From: CAZJPS01 sp964548055
Lineage (GTDB): Bacteria > Patescibacteriota > Gracilibacteria > Peribacterales > Peribacteraceae
NCBI GenBank assembly: GCA_964548055.1
Contig: CAZJPS010000054.1
Span: forward strand, 1 to 8,048
Direction: 5' to 3'
Length of the DNA: 8,048 nucleotides
The notes beneath the pieces are model-generated. The model was not told the DNA's origin. It made no database searches and was given only the letters and a program-made list of their open reading frames with translations. Positions within the stretch are counted from its first letter, which is position 1; every line of letters begins with the position of its first letter. Shown here in pieces: positions 6,368-8,048 of this stretch. Both the position numbers and the translations under genes were made by a program.

Positions 6368-6553
6368 ATGGGTAAGAGACCTACACCAAAGAAACGGAAA
6401 GCGAAGTCCGCAGGGCGTCGCCAGCATTCTGTGTATATCCTCAAGGAAGTTCGCCGCTTCCAGGAGCGCCAGAACTCGCCGTATTCCGTGGTAGCTCCCC
6501 CTAAAAACAAGGAAAAGAAGGCCCTGAAGGGCATTACAAGAGTGAAGGCGTAG
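6368..6553 (+). CDS. rpmF: Probable large-subunit ribosomal protein bL32, zinc-free
   Basis: A 61-residue very basic protein beginning MGKRPTPKKRKAKSAGRRQH. The N-terminal P-KK-R-K-S-x-RR-x-H pattern and the length match bL32. The Cys pairs that form the zinc ribbon in many bL32 proteins are absent: the protein contains no Cys. Position supports the call: it is followed by nusB and rnc, and rpmF lies near rnc in many bacteria. The open frame extends 27 residues upstream to 6287, but that extension is not basic and overlaps a stem-loop, so the ATG at 6368 is chosen. Another small basic nucleic-acid-binding protein cannot be excluded, because the C-terminal half (from VRRFQERQNS) is not something I can match to a specific family. 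Confidence 0.62.
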   Translation: MGKRPTPKKRKAKSAGRRQHSVYILKEVRRFQERQNSPYSVVAPPKNKEKKALKGITRVKA

Positions 6554-6556
6554 TCT

Positions 6557-6677
6557 AGGGACTAGGAGCTAGGAATTAGGGACTGGAAGTGTTTTTTGCG
6601 GATGACTTTCTATCTCTGATCCACTATCCTGCGATCTTGATCTTATCCCAGTCCCAAGCCCCTAATCCCCAGTCCCT
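6557..6677. repeat. G-rich inverted-repeat island (GGGACTAGG family) before nusB
   Basis: Arms of 30 bases at 6557-6586 and 6648-6677 are inverted with 22 of 30 positions matching, around a 61-base core. The left arm is a degenerate GGGACTA/GGAATTA repeat. The right arm has C-runs at 6653-6655, 6659-6662, 6667-6670 and 6674-6676 with spacers of 3, 4 and 3 bases, a canonical G-quadruplex pattern on the minus strand, ending three bases before the nusB ATG. The core holds ATGACT (6602-6607), a 17-base gap and TATCCT (6625-6630), a possible weak nusB promoter. Confidence 0.85.
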
Positions 6678-6679
6678 AT

Positions 6680-7081
6680 ATGGCCCGCCGCCGCCACATC
6701 TCCCGGATCGCTGTCATGCAGGTGCTCTTTGAGCGTGAAAAGCACCCATCTGTACAACCTGAGGATGCCCTTGCACGCAATGCGCAAGAAATAGGGGACT
6801 GCGACGAAGCCTTTGCTGCATCGCTTTTGAAAGGAGTGCTAGAGAAAGAACAGGACGTAAAATTAGCAGTACAGCAGCATGCTCCACAGTGGCCACTTGA
6901 GCGCATGGATCCTATTTCTCGCTCTATTTTGCTCGTGGGTGCCTACGAGCTCCTCTTTCAAAAAGAAGCCCCACAGGCGGTTGTGATGAACGAAGCGATT
7001 GAAATTGCAAAGGAGTATGGGAATGAAGAAAGCGGCAAATTCGTCAATGGAGTTCTCAATGCGATTGCACATCGGAAATAG
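6680..7081 (+). CDS. nusB: Transcription antitermination factor NusB
   Basis: RNA-binding all-helical protein that, with NusE (S10), binds boxA RNA and supports antitermination during rRNA transcription. The 133 residues are normal for the family. The N-terminus RRRHISRIAVMQVLFERE (3-20) gives the Arg-rich first helix. The block WPLERMDPISRSILLVGAYE (71-90) and the C-terminal VMNEAIEIAKEYG (102-114) with SGKFVNGVLNAI (118-129) are the family's strongest signatures. The ATG at 6680 begins directly after the G-rich island and has no Shine-Dalgarno. It lies between the bL32-like gene and rnc on the same strand, a ribosome-synthesis cluster, although gaps of 126 and 203 bases filled with inverted repeats mean separate promoters are possible. 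Confidence 0.95.
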   Translation: MARRRHISRIAVMQVLFEREKHPSVQPEDALARNAQEIGDCDEAFAASLLKGVLEKEQDVKLAVQQHAPQWPLERMDPISRSILLVGAYELLFQKEAPQAVVMNEAIEIAKEYGNEESGKFVNGVLNAIAHRK

Positions 7082-7108
7082 TTTTGGATTTCATTTCTCT
7101 AATACTTA

Positions 7109-7245
7109 AGTAAATCCCAATGTCCAAATCCCAAATCCCAACAGATGATTTTTCTTTTTGTCTTCTTTCGTTCTTCTCATATAAAAACTCAAGGTTAGAG
7201 TGACTTCCACTGTTGAGATCTGGTCCTTGGGATTTGGGATTTACT
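7109..7245. repeat. MITE-like inverted-repeat island (GGGATTT family) between nusB and rnc
   Basis: The ends are perfect 12-base inverted repeats, AGTAAATCCCAA (7109-7120) and TTGGGATTTACT (7234-7245). Inside the same arms a perfect 16-base inverted pair exists: AAATCCCAAATCCCAA (7126-7141) and TTGGGATTTGGGATTT (7227-7242). The arms are a heptamer repeat of TTGGGAT. The core contains a small nested hairpin (CTCAA 7188-7192 with TTGAG 7212-7216; AGTG 7199-7202 with CACT 7208-7211) and TATAAA at 7180-7185, a possible -10. No target-site duplication is seen and there is no coding capacity. Confidence 0.85.
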
Positions 7246-7248
7246 CAA

Positions 7249-7277
7249 TTGCGAAGATATTGTCATCCCTTTACACT
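7249..7277 (+). promoter_or_regulatory. Promoter of rnc, probably leaderless
   Basis: TTGCGA (7249-7254), an exact 17-base spacer and TACACT (7272-7277). The predicted transcription start is 7284-7285, coinciding with the rnc ATG. The -10 hexamer is identical to that of the Bax-inhibitor gene. Confidence 0.55.
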
Positions 7278-7284
7278 TCTCTTG

Positions 7285-7977
7285 ATGACGAAGCCCCTCG
7301 ATTACTCGCACCTGGAGAAACAGATCGATGTTGTCTTTAAAAGGAAAGATCTTTTGCAGCAGGCCTTGGTGCACCGTTCTGCCGTAAAGGAGTCGCAGGC
7401 GTATGGCAATAATGAGCGTTTAGAGTTTTTGGGTGATGCCGTATTGGAGTTAGCTACAACAGAGCATTTATTCCGTGTATCTAAAAAACCCGAAGGCGAA
7501 CTCACCAACTGGAGATCAGCTCTTGTGCAAGGTGATCACTTGGCGGAAGTGGGGAGGGAACTGGAACTTGGAAAGTATCTCTTTATGAGTAAGGGCGAAG
7601 AAGCCAGTGATGGTCGTAACAAGACATCTACGTTAGCAAATGCCTTAGAGGCTCTCATTGGAGCAATCTATTTAGATAAGGGATTCGAAGTCGCCCGCGG
7701 ATTCTGTGAAAAATTTATTCTCACACATCTTCAAGATCTCATTGCTCAAGGTAAGCATCGTGATGAGAAAAGTCTTTTCCAAGAAAAGTCACAGGAGACT
7801 CAGGGTATTACTCCTCACTACGAAGTGATGGAGGAAGTGGGTCCGGATCATGATAAGAGTTTTACGTGTGGTGTTTTTATAGGGACGGAGAAGATTGCGG
7901 AAGGCAAAGGGAATAGTAAACAGAAGGCGGAGACAGCGGCTGCTAGTGCGGGATTGAAGGTGAAGGGGTGGAAGTAG
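7285..7977 (+). CDS. rnc: Ribonuclease III
   Basis: Double-strand-specific endoribonuclease that processes rRNA precursors and structured mRNAs as a homodimer. The 230 residues are typical. The catalytic domain (about 10-150) carries the signature NERLEFLGDAVL (43-54), giving Glu44, Glu47 and Asp51. The second metal-site helix reads LANALEALIGAIYLD (117-131) with the essential Glu122; the position of E. coli Asp114 is Asn119. The dsRNA-binding domain (about 160-226) shows DEKSLFQEKSQ, PHYEVMEEVGPDHDKSF and GKGNSKQKAE. The frame continues upstream to 7213 inside an inverted-repeat island, but the family start MTKPLDYSHLE and a promoter ending seven bases upstream fix the ATG at 7285. It follows nusB and the bL32-like gene, so the cluster concerns ribosome production. 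Confidence 0.96.
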   Translation: MTKPLDYSHLEKQIDVVFKRKDLLQQALVHRSAVKESQAYGNNERLEFLGDAVLELATTEHLFRVSKKPEGELTNWRSALVQGDHLAEVGRELELGKYLFMSKGEEASDGRNKTSTLANALEALIGAIYLDKGFEVARGFCEKFILTHLQDLIAQGKHRDEKSLFQEKSQETQGITPHYEVMEEVGPDHDKSFTCGVFIGTEKIAEGKGNSKQKAETAAASAGLKVKGWK

Positions 7978-7980
7978 TAA

Positions 7981-8004
7981 AAAGGGGACAAAAGGGACAA
8001 AGGT
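7981..8004. repeat. GGGGACAAA-family repeat copy after rnc
   Basis: Twenty-four bases identical to 769-792 in the phosphohexomutase/glgP island, starting three bases after the rnc stop codon. Only the left-arm type is present here; no inverted partner is seen before the window ends. Confidence 0.85.
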
Positions 8005-8020
8005 CTTTGTATTACTTTAA

Positions 8021-8035
8021 CGACTGTCGCAGTCG
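8021..8035. other. Compact hairpin at the right edge
   Basis: CGACTG (8021-8026) and CAGTCG (8030-8035) form a perfect six-pair stem with a three-base TCG loop. No T-run follows on the plus strand; on the minus strand TTAAAGT follows. It may end a transcript arriving from either side, but the window stops too soon to tell. Confidence 0.35.
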
Positions 8036-8048
8036 CATGAGTAAGTAA

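Overview
The window fits a member of the Candidatus Patescibacteria (CPR), perhaps a Peregrinibacteria-like lineage. This is inferred from compact genes, a short alpha-glucan phosphorylase, proteins resembling type IV secretion pilins, a zinc-free bL32-like protein and an RNase III with an Asn in a metal-site position. TGA is an ordinary stop: two genes end on it exactly where their families end, so the Gly-TGA code of the Absconditabacteria/BD1-5 group is excluded. The lineage is an inference; no database was searched.

Layout. (1) Bases 1-2569 hold a divergent carbohydrate pair: a phosphohexomutase (minus strand, running off the left edge) and an alpha-glucan phosphorylase (plus). The phosphorylase releases glucose-1-phosphate and the mutase can convert it to glucose-6-phosphate, so together they make a glycogen/starch breakdown unit. 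(2) Bases 2765-3580 hold a dihydropteroate synthase homologue with changed active-site loops. (3) Bases 3710-5412 hold a two-gene minus-strand operon. It encodes two secreted or inner-membrane proteins, each built from three tandem copies of a VirB2/TrbC-like two-helix module. (4) Bases 5568-6263 hold a divergently transcribed Bax-inhibitor-1 family membrane protein. (5) Bases 6368-7977 hold an information-processing cluster: a bL32-like protein, NusB and RNase III.

Three themes run through the non-coding DNA. First, none of the nine genes has a Shine-Dalgarno sequence. Recognisable -10 elements lie so close to several start codons that the mRNAs would be leaderless or nearly so. Second, three intergenic spaces carry islands of short G-rich repeats arranged as inverted repeats, two of which match the canonical G-quadruplex pattern; further copies of one family lie after glgP and after rnc. 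Third, the divergent promoters of the pilin-like operon and the Bax-inhibitor gene share a CTTGAGC box at the same 11-base distance from their -10 elements.

The best candidate for something undescribed is the pair of triple-module pilin-like proteins. All intergenic stretches are shorter than about 210 bases.
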